Assembly (NCBI GenBank): GCA_900766265.1
Contig: CAAFUS010000010.1
Span: forward strand, 434,001-498,000
Length of the DNA stretch: 64,000 nt
Reading direction: 5' to 3'
Source: Pseudomonadaceae bacterium
GTDB taxonomy: Bacteria > Pseudomonadota > Gammaproteobacteria > Pseudomonadales > Pseudomonadaceae
Shown: in pieces, positions 17,361 to 26,427 of the stretch
Layout: every line of letters begins with the position of its first letter
Position numbering within the stretch: the stretch's first letter is position 1
The notes under the pieces: model-generated
What the model saw: only the letters and a program-made list of their open reading frames with translations
Databases searched by the model: none
Told to the model about the DNA's origin: nothing
Program-made: the position numbers and the translations under genes

Positions 17361-18086
17361 TCAGGCGCTATCCGCCCGAGCCTGGGTCTCCAGCTCGGCC
17401 TTCAGACCCGGTTCAAGCTTGAGCGCGCGCGCCAGTTCATCGAGGTAGGCGCGCTCCATGAACTGTTCCTCATCCACGGCCAGCAAGCTGGCCAGGTACA
17501 TTTCGGCGGCGAGCTCCGGCGTCGTCGCCGCGCTGGCTACCTCCTCCGGGCTGAGCGGCTTGTTCAGCTCGCCTTCGAGCCACCGGCGCAACTCGGCATC
17601 GTCGGTCAGCTTGGCCATCTCCGCCTCGATCAGCTGACGCTCGTGCTCATCGACGTGGCCGTCGGCCTTCGCCGCTGCCACCAGGGCCTTGAGGATCGCC
17701 TGGCTGTGCCCTTCCACCTCGGCTGGCGGAAGCCGGTCGAGGGTGCGGGGTTCGGGAGCAGCCGTGTTGCCCTGCTGCGCCTGCCAGTTGTTATAGGCCT
17801 TGTAGGCCAATACCCCGAGCGCCGCCAGTCCGCCATAGGTCGCAGCCTTGCCGCCGAAACGGCGCGCCTTCCGGTTGCCGAGCAGCAGGCTCATGGCGCC
17901 GGCAGCGAGCGCGCCCTTGCCGCCGCCGGACAACAGGCTGCCAAGCCCCCCGCCACCGGCTCCGGACAGCATGTCGCCCAGCGTACCGCCCCCGGAAACG
18001 CCTCCGCCGCCGGTTACCTGCTGCTTCTGCTGCAGCATCGACTGGCCGGATTTCAGAAGCTGATCGAGTAAACCGCTCGTTTTCAT
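17361..18086 (-). CDS. DUF533/TerB-like membrane protein (YebE type)
   Basis: 241 residues from the ATG at 18086. An N-terminal soluble part is very rich in glycine (GGGVSGGGTLGDMLSGAGGGG), followed by a hydrophobic stretch with AALGVLAYKAYNNW (about residues 80-100). The C-terminal half (about 125-235) is TerB-like, with ILKALVAAAKADGHVDEHERQLI and a matching second acidic helix, AEMYLASLLAVDEEQF, metal-binding in some relatives. E. coli YebE has this architecture. Function unknown. It starts 28 bases after the OYE-type gene ends on the same strand. Confidence 0.8.
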   Translation of the reverse strand: MKTSGLLDQLLKSGQSMLQQKQQVTGGGGVSGGGTLGDMLSGAGGGGLGSLLSGGGKGALAAGAMSLLLGNRKARRFGGKAATYGGLAALGVLAYKAYNNWQAQQGNTAAPEPRTLDRLPPAEVEGHSQAILKALVAAAKADGHVDEHERQLIEAEMAKLTDDAELRRWLEGELNKPLSPEEVASAATTPELAAEMYLASLLAVDEEQFMERAYLDELARALKLEPGLKAELETQARADSA

Positions 18087-18114
18087 GAGGAGATCTCGCT
18101 TTGACAGGTAGAGG

Positions 18115-19224
18115 TCAATCCTGCTGCGCCATGACCTGGCGAATAGGCGTGTCGCGGTGCGCGGCCCGCACGTACTGCGCCGGCCAGGGCACTGAACGCT
18201 CGCCCAGGTATTCCGCTGCGTGCAACGGCCAGTACGGGTCGCGCAGCAGCTCACGGGCCAGCAGGATCAGGTCGGCCTGACCGGTACGCAGGATGTGCTC
18301 GGCCTGCACCGCCTCGGTGATCATGCCTACGGTGCCGGTCGCGATATCGGCCTCGCGCCGCACCCGCTCGGCGAACTGCGTCTGGTAGCCGGGGCCAACG
18401 GGGATCTCGGCGTTGGCCGCGGTGCCCCCGGACGACACGTCGACCAAGTCCACGCCAAGCTGCTTGAGGCGGCGCGCCAGCTCCACCGTCTCGTCAGGGT
18501 TCCAGCCGTCGGCGACCCAGTCGGTCGCCGAGAGCCGCACGAACAGGGGCAGCTCCTCGGGCCACACGCCACGCACCGCTTCGGTGACCTCGAGCAGCAG
18601 GCGAATACGGTTGTCGAACGAGCCGCCGTAGCGGTCCTGGCGCTGGTTGGAAAGTGGCGACAGGAACTGATGCAGCAGGTAGCCATGCGCGGCGTGCACT
18701 TCAGCGACCTTGAACCCGGCGGCCAGAGAGCGCTCCGCCGCCCGTACGAAGGCCTGGACGACTGCTTCGATGCCCGTCTCGTCGAGCGCCGTGGGCAGCG
18801 CATGTTCGGGATCGAAGGCGATCGACGACGGGCCGACCGGGGTCCAGCCGCCGGCGGCCACCGGAACGCTGCCGTGCTTGCGCAGCCAGGGCTGCCAGGT
18901 GCTCGCCTTGCGTCCGGCATGGGCCAGCTGCACGCCAGCGAACGCGCCCTGGTGCTCGATGAAACGGGTGATGCGGCGCAGCGGCTCGACGTGATCGTCG
19001 GACCAGATGCCCAGGTCCTCCGGCGAAATCCGCCCCTCCGCCGTGACCGCGGTCGCCTCGGCGATGACCAGCCCGGCCCCTCCCACCGCGCGGCTGCCCA
19101 GATGGACCAGGTGCCAGTCGTTGGCCATGCCGGCCTTGGCGGAGTACTGGCACATCGGCGAGACGGCGATGCGGTTGGGCAGCGTGAGCTGGCGCAGGGT
19201 CAGGGGCTGGAAAAGCAGGGACAT
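18115..19224 (-). CDS. Old-yellow-enzyme family NADH:flavin oxidoreductase (YqjM/XenA type)
   Basis: 369 residues from the ATG at 19224, which has GAGG at a good distance; the open frame runs further upstream without initiation signals. The FMN TIM barrel shows SPMCQYS with Cys25, the redox-tuning Cys of the thermophilic-like/XenA branch, plus HAGRKA, HAAHGYLLHQFLSPLSN and RYGGSFDNR. Such enzymes reduce alpha,beta-unsaturated carbonyls, nitroaromatics or nitrate esters with NAD(P)H. Physiological substrate unknown. It precedes the DUF533 gene and follows the molybdoenzyme gene on the same strand. Confidence 0.9.
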   Translation of the reverse strand: MSLLFQPLTLRQLTLPNRIAVSPMCQYSAKAGMANDWHLVHLGSRAVGGAGLVIAEATAVTAEGRISPEDLGIWSDDHVEPLRRITRFIEHQGAFAGVQLAHAGRKASTWQPWLRKHGSVPVAAGGWTPVGPSSIAFDPEHALPTALDETGIEAVVQAFVRAAERSLAAGFKVAEVHAAHGYLLHQFLSPLSNQRQDRYGGSFDNRIRLLLEVTEAVRGVWPEELPLFVRLSATDWVADGWNPDETVELARRLKQLGVDLVDVSSGGTAANAEIPVGPGYQTQFAERVRREADIATGTVGMITEAVQAEHILRTGQADLILLARELLRDPYWPLHAAEYLGERSVPWPAQYVRAAHRDTPIRQVMAQQD

Positions 19225-19349
19225 GGCGAACCTCGACTGCAATGAATGCCGGTTGGACACCCTTGAGTACAGACTGTTTCGCCAAACCCGCCATCCGACC
19301 CCCACCCAGGCGCCGACGGAAGGGTTCTATTGGCCGCCAGCGGCCGGGC

Positions 19350-21446
19350 TCAGGCCGCCTCGACCTGCACCGGCACGCCGTTGAGCGCGGCATTGCCTGA
19401 CAGAACGTCAAGTTGGCGCTCGTCGGTCAGGTCGTTGGCGCTGGCGCCGGGCTGGAGACGGGCGATCGCCAGTTCTACGCCGGGCCGCCCGTGGCCCCAG
19501 CCGTGCGGCAGGCTGACCACGCCGGGCATCATGTCCTCGCTGGCCAGCACCTCGACCTCGATTTCCCCGACCCGTGAGCGAACCTTGACCCGCTGACCGT
19601 CCAGCAGGCCACGCCTGCTCAGGTCCTGCGGATTCATCAGCAGTTGGTGGCGAGGCTTTCCCTTCACCAGCCGGTGATAGTTGTGCATCCAGGAGTTGTT
19701 GCTGCGCACGTGCCGCCGCCCGATCAGCAACAGCTGGCCGTCGGGAGCCGGGGTCGCCGCGGCAAAACGCGACAGGTCGGCGAGCAGCTGCGCAGGTGCG
19801 GCCTGTATCTGCCGGTCGGCGGTTTTCAGGCGCGCGCTCAGGTTTGGCCGAAGCGGCCCGAGGTCGAGACCATGGGGATGGTCGCGAAGCACCGCGAGGC
19901 TCAGCCGGTGCTCGGAACGCTCGCCGTGGGGCCCCTGGCGCAGGGCGAAATCGATCATCTGCTCCGGCGGAAGGGTCGGCTTGAGGTCGACGCCCGTGCG
20001 CACCGCGAACGCTCTGGCCAGCCCGACGAAGATCTCCCAGTCGTGCAGCGCGCCCTCGGGCCGGGCGAACACCGGCGGGTTGAAGCGGGTGACATTGCGC
20101 ACCGCCAGCAGGTTGAAGGTGCTGTCGTAGTGATCATGCTCCAGCGGCGCAGTCGGCGGCAGGATCAGGTCCGCGTGGCGGGTCGTCTCGTTGATGTAGA
20201 GATCCACGCTGAGCATGAATTCGAGGCCATCGAGTGCCTGCTCCAGACGCTGCCCGTTGGGCGTCGACAGCACCGGATTGCCGGCCACGGTCACCAGCGC
20301 CCTCACCTGTCCCTCGCCCGGGGTGAGCATCTCCTCGGCCAGTGCCGAGACTGGCAGCTCGCCGCCGTACTCGGGCAGCAGCGAAACCCGGCTTTTCCAG
20401 CGATCGAAATGACCGCCCGAGGTGGCCTCGACCAGATCCACCGCAGGTTCGGTGCAGAGCGTCCCGCCGACCCGGTCCAGGTTGCCGGTGACCAGGTTGA
20501 TCAGCTGCACCAGCCACTGGCAGAGGGTGCCGAACGCCTGGGTCGACACGCCCATGCGCCCGTAGCAGACGGCCTTGTCGGCGGCGGCGAAATCCCGTGC
20601 CAGCTGGCGGATGACGGCCGCGTCGATGCCGCAACGCGAACTCATCGCCTCGGCGCTGAACGGTGCGATGGCGTCGCGCACCGCCTCCAGCCCGGTGACC
20701 GGCAGCGGGCTGGCTCGGGTCAGTCCCTCCTCGAACAGGGTGTTGAGCAACCCGAACAGCAGCGCCGCATCCTGCCCGGGACGCACGAACAGATGCTGGT
20801 CGGCGATCGCTGCCGTCTCGCTGCGCCGTGGATCGACCACCACCAGCTTGCCACCGCGCCCCTGGATGGCCCTGAGGCGCTTTTCCACGTCCGGCACGGT
20901 CATGATGCTGCCGTTGGAGGCCAGCGGGTTGCCGCCCAGGATCAGCATGAAATCGGTGTGGTCGATGTCGGGGATGGGGATCAGCAGGCCGTGACCGTAC
21001 ATCAGGTGGCTGGTCAGGTGATGGGGCAGCTGGTCGACGGAGGTCGCCGAATAGCGGTTGCGCGTCTTCAGCAGGCCGAGAAAGTAGTTGCTGTGGGTCA
21101 TCAACCCATAATTATGAACGCTAGGGTTGCCTTGATAGACCGCCACCGCATTGTTGCCGTGACGCTCGCGGATATCCGCCAGGCGCTCGGCGACCCATGC
21201 GAACGCTTCGTCCCAGCCGATCGCCTGCCACTGCTCGCCGTTGCGACGCATGGGCTGGCGCAGACGGTCCGGATCGTTCTGGATGTCCTGCAGGGCGACC
21301 GCCTTGGGGCAGATGTGCCCACGGCTGAAGGCGTCCAGCGCATCGCCCTTGATCGAGAGGATTTCCTGGCCGCGGGTTTCGATGGCCAGTCCGCAAATCG
21401 CTTCGCACAGGTGGCAGGCGCGGTAGTGAGTGGTCGTGTCGTTCAT
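19350..21446 (-). CDS. Molybdopterin oxidoreductase with N-terminal [4Fe-4S] domain
   Basis: 698 residues from the ATG at 21446. The N-terminus has C11-x2-C14-x3-C18-x27-C46, the [4Fe-4S] site of the Mo-bisPGD (DMSO reductase) superfamily. The middle holds the molybdopterin domain (DFMLILGGNPLASNGS, LVVVDPRRSETA, YINETTRHADLILPP) and the C-terminus a dinucleotide-binding barrel (MNPQDLSRRGLLDGQRVKV). There is no Tat signal, so it is cytoplasmic. No small electron-transfer subunit is adjacent. The Mo ligand and substrate cannot be assigned; no in-frame TGA for selenocysteine occurs. Confidence 0.88.
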   Translation of the reverse strand: MNDTTTHYRACHLCEAICGLAIETRGQEILSIKGDALDAFSRGHICPKAVALQDIQNDPDRLRQPMRRNGEQWQAIGWDEAFAWVAERLADIRERHGNNAVAVYQGNPSVHNYGLMTHSNYFLGLLKTRNRYSATSVDQLPHHLTSHLMYGHGLLIPIPDIDHTDFMLILGGNPLASNGSIMTVPDVEKRLRAIQGRGGKLVVVDPRRSETAAIADQHLFVRPGQDAALLFGLLNTLFEEGLTRASPLPVTGLEAVRDAIAPFSAEAMSSRCGIDAAVIRQLARDFAAADKAVCYGRMGVSTQAFGTLCQWLVQLINLVTGNLDRVGGTLCTEPAVDLVEATSGGHFDRWKSRVSLLPEYGGELPVSALAEEMLTPGEGQVRALVTVAGNPVLSTPNGQRLEQALDGLEFMLSVDLYINETTRHADLILPPTAPLEHDHYDSTFNLLAVRNVTRFNPPVFARPEGALHDWEIFVGLARAFAVRTGVDLKPTLPPEQMIDFALRQGPHGERSEHRLSLAVLRDHPHGLDLGPLRPNLSARLKTADRQIQAAPAQLLADLSRFAAATPAPDGQLLLIGRRHVRSNNSWMHNYHRLVKGKPRHQLLMNPQDLSRRGLLDGQRVKVRSRVGEIEVEVLASEDMMPGVVSLPHGWGHGRPGVELAIARLQPGASANDLTDERQLDVLSGNAALNGVPVQVEAA

Positions 21447-21584
21447 CACGGGTTCCGCCAGTCGTTCTTGTAGTCTTGCCACTCTAGGCCTGCGGCGAAG
21501 GACTCACAATCGAAGGCGGCGCGGACAAATGCCCGCCGATTCAGCGCGCCGATGGATGGTGCTTGGCCTGCGCCGCGCCCGGAC

Positions 21585-23300
21585 TCAGCGCGCAGCGATG
21601 TGGGCAACCAGCAACTGCACGCTCTCGCGTCCGCGGTACTCGTTGACGTCGAGCTTGTAGGCGAGCTCGACCCAGCGTACCGACGCGTTCGGCCAGATGT
21701 CCCGGTCGATGTTGAAGGCGATGCCGTCGAGGCTCAGCGAGCCGCATTCGCTCTTGAGGACCAGCTTGAGGTGCTTTTCCCCGACCAGGCGCTGCTGCAC
21801 CAGCTGGAACACGCCGTGGAACAGCGGCTCGGGAAAGTGCTGGCCCCAGGGCCCGGCGTGACGCAGCGCCCTGGCCAGCTCCAGGTGGAACTCCTCGACA
21901 CTGAGCTGACCGTCGGTGAGTAGACGCCCGGTCAGGTCGTCTTTGCACAGCTGACGACGGACCTCGGCATCGAAGGCCGCGGCAAAGGCACCAAAGTTCG
22001 CCTGGGGCAGCGACAGACCGGCGGCCATTGCATGCCCGCCGAACTTGCTGATCAGCCCCGGATGGCGCGCCGCGACGGCATCGAGCGCGTCGCGAATGTG
22101 AAACCCCGGCACCGAGCGGGCCGAGCCCTTGAGCACGCCGTCACCGGCGTCGGCGAAGGCGATGGTCGGACGGTGGTAGCGCTCCTTCAGGCGCGAGGCG
22201 AGGATCCCGATCACGCCCTGATGCCACTCGGCGTCGAACAGGCACAGGCCGAACGGCAGGTCTTCGAGCGGTAGATCCTTGAGCTGGGCGAGCGCCTCGC
22301 GCTGCATGCCCTGCTCGATGGCCTTGCGGTCCTGGTTGAGCTGATCGAGCTGAGCAGCCATGTCGCGCGCCAGCGCCTCGTCTTCGCAGAGCAGGCACTC
22401 GATGCCCAGGGACATGTCGTCCAGGCGGCCCGCCGCGTTCAGCCGTGGCCCGATGATGAAGCCGAGGTCGGTCGAGGTGATGCGCTGATGGTCGCGCCCG
22501 GCCACGTCGAGAATCGCCCGCAAGCCGGCGCGAGCGCGCCCGGCACGAATGCGCGCCAGCCCCTGATGAACGAGGATGCGGTTGTTTGCATCCAGCGGCA
22601 CCACGTCGGCCACGCTGCCCAGCGCGACCAGATCGAGCAGCTCGGCGAGGTTCGGCTCGGTCCAGCCGTTGCGGGCGAACCACCCCAATTCGCGTAATCT
22701 GGCCCGCAGCGCCAGCAGCACGTAGAAGATCACCCCGACGCCGGCAATGCACTTGCTGGGAAAGCTGCACTCTGGCTGGTTCGGGTTGACGATGGCGTCG
22801 GCCGCGGGCAACTCCGGGCCAGGCAGGTGATGGTCGGTAACCAGCACCTTGAGCCCCGCCGCCTTGGCCGCCGCGACGCCCTCTACGCTGGAGATGCCGT
22901 TGTCCACCGTCACCAGCAGCCCCGGTTCGCGCTCCAGGGCGACGGCGACGATTTCAGGTGTGAGTCCGTAGCCGTATTCGAAACGGTTGGGCACCAGGTA
23001 ATCGACATGGGCCGCACCGAGCTGACGCAGCCCCAGCACGCCCACCGCGCTGGCCGTGGCGCCATCGGCGTCGAAGTCACCGACGAAGAGGATGCGCTGG
23101 CGGCGCTCCAGCGCCTCCACCAGCAGCTCAACCGCCGCGTCGATCCCCTTGAGCTGGCCGTACGGGATCAGCCGCGCCAGGCCCTTGTCCAGTTCGCCCG
23201 CCGATTGCACGCCACGTGCGGCATACAGCCGCTGCAGCAAAGGCGGCAGGTCACCCAGATCCGGCAGGGTTTCAGGTAACGGGCGGGGTTCGATACGCAT
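21585..23300 (-). CDS. recJ: Single-stranded-DNA-specific 5'-3' exonuclease RecJ
   Basis: 571 residues, the normal size. DHH-family motifs are in order: LFVGDFDADGATASAVG (motif I, two Asp), LVTVDNGISS, VTDHHLPG (the DHH triad), GPRLNAAGRLDD and, in the DHHA1 domain, KFGGHAMAAGLSL. It degrades 5' single-stranded DNA in RecF recombination and in mismatch and base-excision repair. It follows the MarR-type gene by 31 bases on the same strand. Confidence 0.97.
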   Translation of the reverse strand: MRIEPRPLPETLPDLGDLPPLLQRLYAARGVQSAGELDKGLARLIPYGQLKGIDAAVELLVEALERRQRILFVGDFDADGATASAVGVLGLRQLGAAHVDYLVPNRFEYGYGLTPEIVAVALEREPGLLVTVDNGISSVEGVAAAKAAGLKVLVTDHHLPGPELPAADAIVNPNQPECSFPSKCIAGVGVIFYVLLALRARLRELGWFARNGWTEPNLAELLDLVALGSVADVVPLDANNRILVHQGLARIRAGRARAGLRAILDVAGRDHQRITSTDLGFIIGPRLNAAGRLDDMSLGIECLLCEDEALARDMAAQLDQLNQDRKAIEQGMQREALAQLKDLPLEDLPFGLCLFDAEWHQGVIGILASRLKERYHRPTIAFADAGDGVLKGSARSVPGFHIRDALDAVAARHPGLISKFGGHAMAAGLSLPQANFGAFAAAFDAEVRRQLCKDDLTGRLLTDGQLSVEEFHLELARALRHAGPWGQHFPEPLFHGVFQLVQQRLVGEKHLKLVLKSECGSLSLDGIAFNIDRDIWPNASVRWVELAYKLDVNEYRGRESVQLLVAHIAAR

Positions 23301-23331
23301 GGTCAGTTCCGGTGGCTAGCGGTACAGCGGT

Positions 23332-23859
23332 TCAAAGCGAGGTGGCGGCGCGGGCGGCCTGGTCGTAGAGACCCGACATTGCGCGCAACAGCCCGGCGAG
23401 ACGATGGACCTCGTCGGGATCGACGTTGAGGTTCTCGAACGAAGCGATCAGGCATTCGCGCCGGATATCGGCGTATTCCTTGCAGAGCTCCCTGCCCTTG
23501 TCGGTGGTGCGGTAATACATCTCCTTGCCCTGCTTCTCGCCCTCGACCAAACCGAGCTTGGCAAGTTTCTTCAGTGCATAGGTCACGGTATGGGTGTCTT
23601 CTATATTGAGGACAAGGCAGATGTCCGCCTGGCGCTTGGCACGCCCACGGCTGGTCAGGTTGTGCAACACCATCACGTCGAGCGCATTCATTTCCACCGC
23701 GCCGGAGGCTTTCATGCAGCGCTCCATCCAGCGCATCAGCGTGTTGCTGGCGACGATGATGCCGTATTCGAGCTCGGACAGTTCCTGGGATTGTTCGGCG
23801 AGATGCGCCGACGCGACGATTGGCGAGCGCAATGGGCGGGGGGGTTTCGCATCGACCAT
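23332..23859 (-). CDS. MarR-type winged-helix transcriptional regulator
   Basis: 175 residues from the ATG at 23859, preceded by GGAA at a usable distance; an ATG 12 bases earlier and a longer frame are alternatives. A central winged helix (about residues 65-130) has LDVMVLHNL, the recognition region EDTHTVTYALKKLAKLGLVEGEKQ and the wing EMYYRTTDKGRELC. It diverges from the pxp operon with an AT-rich palindrome between, so it is the likely local regulator, perhaps responding to 5-oxoproline or glutamate (inference). It reads toward recJ. Confidence 0.82.
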   Translation of the reverse strand: MVDAKPPRPLRSPIVASAHLAEQSQELSELEYGIIVASNTLMRWMERCMKASGAVEMNALDVMVLHNLTSRGRAKRQADICLVLNIEDTHTVTYALKKLAKLGLVEGEKQGKEMYYRTTDKGRELCKEYADIRRECLIASFENLNVDPDEVHRLAGLLRAMSGLYDQAARAATSL

Positions 23860-23973
23860 GAGCGGTTCCATGACGTGGGGACGATGGCGCGACCTGAGCC
23901 GCACGCTGGAATGGGCGCCAAGCATACCGCAATGCACCCCTGGGGTGCCGCCGGTACGACTCATCAGAAAATC

Positions 23974-23990
23974 ATCAATAAATCGTTGAT
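23974..23990. promoter_or_regulatory. AT-rich palindrome in the regulator/pxpA intergenic region
   Basis: ATCAA-N7-TTGAT lies in the only AT-rich part of the 191-base divergent region, where promoters for both genes should be. MarR proteins bind such short inverted repeats. TTGATA (23986-23991) inside it resembles a -35 element. Function inferred. Confidence 0.45.
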
Positions 23991-24050
23991 ATTTTGTTAT
24001 CGTCCACGCATTCTCCGCCGCACGTGCGACGAATAAAGAGAGGATCCGCC

Positions 24051-24797
24051 ATGAACCTGCTCCTGAACTGCGACATCGGCGAAAGCTTCGGTGCCTGGAC
24101 GATGGGCCTGGACGCCGAGGTGATGCCCTTCATCGACTGCGCCAACGTCGCCTGCGGCTTCCATGCCTCCGACCCGCAGATCATGCGTCGCACCGTCGCC
24201 CTGGCTACGCAGCACGACGTGCGCATCGGTGCCCACCCTGCCTATCCCGATCTGGTCGGCTTCGGTCGCCGTTCGATGGCCTGCAGCCCGTCGGAGGTGG
24301 AGAACATGCTGCTCTACCAGATCGGCGCACTCGAAGGCATCTGCCGCGCCGAGGGCACCCGCGTCAGCTACGTCAAACCTCACGGCGCGCTCTACAACGA
24401 CATGATGCGCCAGCCCGAGCTGCTACGCGCAGTAATGCGCGCCATCAAAGCCTATGACGCGACCCTGCCGCTGATGCTGATGTCCACGCGGGATAACGGT
24501 GCCAGCCAGGCACTGGCGGCTGAGCTGGGCATCACCCTGTGGTTCGAGGTCTTCGCCGACCGCGCCTACGACGCCGCCGGCATGCTGGTGTCGCGCAGCC
24601 TGCCGGGCGCCGTGCATCACGACGCCGAGACGGTGGCCGCACAGGCCCTGACGCTGGCCAAGGGCGAGCCGCTGACGGCCAGCGACGGCAGCGCGCTGGT
24701 CCTGCAGGCCGACACGCTTTGCGTGCACGGCGACAACGCCGGGTCCATCGCCGCCGTGCAGCGGATCCGCCAGGCGTTGCGGGAGCTGACTGCGTGA
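24051..24797 (+). CDS. pxpA: 5-oxoprolinase (ATP-hydrolysing) subunit A
   Basis: 248 residues, LamB/YcsF family. The ATG at 24051 follows AGAGAGGATCCGCC, giving an N-terminus NLLLNCDIGESFG that matches the family; upstream open frame lacks a start signal. Conserved blocks are CGFHASDPQIMRRTV, GAHPAYPDLVGFGRR, VKPHGALYN and the C-terminal LCVHGDN. With PxpB and PxpC it cleaves 5-oxo-L-proline to L-glutamate with ATP. Its stop overlaps the pxpB start (GTGA), so the two are translationally coupled. First gene of the operon. Confidence 0.95.
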   Translation: MNLLLNCDIGESFGAWTMGLDAEVMPFIDCANVACGFHASDPQIMRRTVALATQHDVRIGAHPAYPDLVGFGRRSMACSPSEVENMLLYQIGALEGICRAEGTRVSYVKPHGALYNDMMRQPELLRAVMRAIKAYDATLPLMLMSTRDNGASQALAAELGITLWFEVFADRAYDAAGMLVSRSLPGAVHHDAETVAAQALTLAKGEPLTASDGSALVLQADTLCVHGDNAGSIAAVQRIRQALRELTA

Positions 24798-25498
24798 CGC
24801 CGCGCATCGAGGTGGTCGGCATCGACAGCCTGATGCTGCGTCTGTTCGACCAGATCGACGAAGGCAACATGCCCTGGATGCTGGCCGCGACCCAGCGCGT
24901 GCGCGAGGCCTTCGGACCGGCGTTGCGCGACCTCGTGCCCTCCTATACCACGCTGCTGCTGCACTACGACCTGACGCAGATGGACGACCGCCAGGCGCGC
25001 CAGCGCATCACTGAGGCCTTCGAAGACCTGCAGCCGACCGCCGGGGCTAGCGCCCGCCAGCATGAGATTCCGGTCTGGTACGACCCGAGCGTCGGCCCCG
25101 AACTCGAGCCGCTGGGCAAACGCAGCGGGCTGGGCGCGTCCGGCGTGGTCGAGCGCCACAGCTCCCACACCTACCAGGTCTTCGCCCTGGGCTTCGCGCC
25201 CGGCTTCGCTTTCATGGGACTGGTCGACGAGATTCTCGCCAGCCCGCGCCTGCAAACGCCGCGCAAACAGGTACCGGCCGGCAGCCTGGGCATCGCCGAC
25301 CGCCAGACCGCCATCTATCCGCTGGTTTCGCCGGGCGGCTGGAACCTCATCGGTCGCAGCCCGACCCGGCTGTTCGACCGCGAGCTCGACGGCTACAGCC
25401 TCTGGCAACCGGGGGATCGGGTGCGTTTCATCCCCATCGACCGCGCCGAGTTCCTCCGTCTGGGCGGCGACGACACGCCCTTCGAGGTGACGCCATGA
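24794..25498 (+). CDS. pxpB: 5-oxoprolinase (ATP-hydrolysing) subunit B
   Basis: 234 residues from the GTG at 24794, which overlaps the pxpA stop as GTGA; the frame is open upstream only as antisense-like reading through pxpA. KipI/AHS1 family: RIEVVGIDSLMLRLF at the start, DLVPSYTTLLLHYD, the signature FALGFAPGFAFMG and LQTPRKQVPAGSLGIADRQTAIYP. In Bacillus the homologue KipI also inhibits the KinA kinase, but the enzyme role is expected here. It overlaps pxpC by ATGA. Confidence 0.93.
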   Translation: MTPRIEVVGIDSLMLRLFDQIDEGNMPWMLAATQRVREAFGPALRDLVPSYTTLLLHYDLTQMDDRQARQRITEAFEDLQPTAGASARQHEIPVWYDPSVGPELEPLGKRSGLGASGVVERHSSHTYQVFALGFAPGFAFMGLVDEILASPRLQTPRKQVPAGSLGIADRQTAIYPLVSPGGWNLIGRSPTRLFDRELDGYSLWQPGDRVRFIPIDRAEFLRLGGDDTPFEVTP

Positions 25499-26427
25499 GC
25501 CTCCTGATCGAACGCGCCGGCGCCATGGCCAGCTTGCAGGACGGCGGCCGCAGCGGCGTGCGCCACCTGGGCGTGACTCAGGGTGGCGCCGCCGACTGGG
25601 TTTCCCAGGCCTGGGCCAACTGGCTGCTCGGCAATCCGCTGCAGGCCGCGACAGTCGAGATCACCCTGGGCAATTTCAGCGTTCTCGCCGAAGCCGACAG
25701 CTGTCTGGCGGTCTGCGGTGCCGACCTCAAGGCGACCCTGGACGATCAGCCGATCGCCCCGGGACGCAGCTTCGCCATCCGCAAGGGCCAGCTGCTGAGC
25801 TTCGCCCAGCCGCGCGAAGGCGTCCGCGCTTACCTCGCTGCGCCCGGCGGTTTCCTGGCCAACCCCGTACTGGGCAGCTGCGCCACGGTCCGCCGAGAGC
25901 AGCTCGGCGGCCTGCACGGTGACGGCCGCCCGCTTGAACCCGGCGATCGTCTGCGCTGGAACGGCGCGCCACCGGCGCCGCGCGAACTGCCGCCAGGGCA
26001 GCTCCGATCGCTGTCTCCGAGTGGCCCGCTGGCGGTGGTGCTGGGCGCACAGATCGGCGACTTCAGCGGCCAAAGCCTGTTCGACGCCTTCAACAGCGAC
26101 TGGACGGTGGACCAGCGCGCCGACCGCATGGGCGTCCGCCTGCTCGGTCCGGTGCTGCGCAGCGCGCGGAAGTCGATGATTTCCGAAGGCGTTCCGCTGG
26201 GGGCCATTCAGGTGCCGCCCGATGGCCAGCCCATCGTGCTGCTCAACGACCGCCAGACCATCGGCGGCTATCCGCGCCTCGGTGCCCTCACACCTCTGGC
26301 CGTCGCCCAGCTGGCCCAATGCATGCCGGGCACCGTGCTGCGGCTGCGTCCGATGGCCCTGGAACGTGCACAACGCGAGCAGCGTCAGCTGCTCTCCACC
26401 TGGCAACAGACCACAGCGGAGCGATGA
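25495..26427 (+). CDS. pxpC: 5-oxoprolinase (ATP-hydrolysing) subunit C
   Basis: 310 residues, KipA/AHS2 (biotin-dependent carboxyltransferase-like) family. Family features are the N-terminal GAMASLQDGGRSGVRHLGVTQGGAAD, ANWLLGNP, FAIRKGQLLSFAQPREGVRAYLA and ISEGVPLGAIQVPPDGQPIVLLNDRQTIGGYPRLG. The start ATG overlaps the pxpB stop by four bases, and its own stop overlaps the next gene by four bases, so the operon is a chain of coupled genes. Confidence 0.94.
   Translation: MSLLIERAGAMASLQDGGRSGVRHLGVTQGGAADWVSQAWANWLLGNPLQAATVEITLGNFSVLAEADSCLAVCGADLKATLDDQPIAPGRSFAIRKGQLLSFAQPREGVRAYLAAPGGFLANPVLGSCATVRREQLGGLHGDGRPLEPGDRLRWNGAPPAPRELPPGQLRSLSPSGPLAVVLGAQIGDFSGQSLFDAFNSDWTVDQRADRMGVRLLGPVLRSARKSMISEGVPLGAIQVPPDGQPIVLLNDRQTIGGYPRLGALTPLAVAQLAQCMPGTVLRLRPMALERAQREQRQLLSTWQQTTAER

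Noticed and set aside
19644..21473. Plus-strand open frame of about 609 codons
   Set aside because: Antisense to the molybdopterin oxidoreductase gene; Arg/Gln/His-rich product without motifs.
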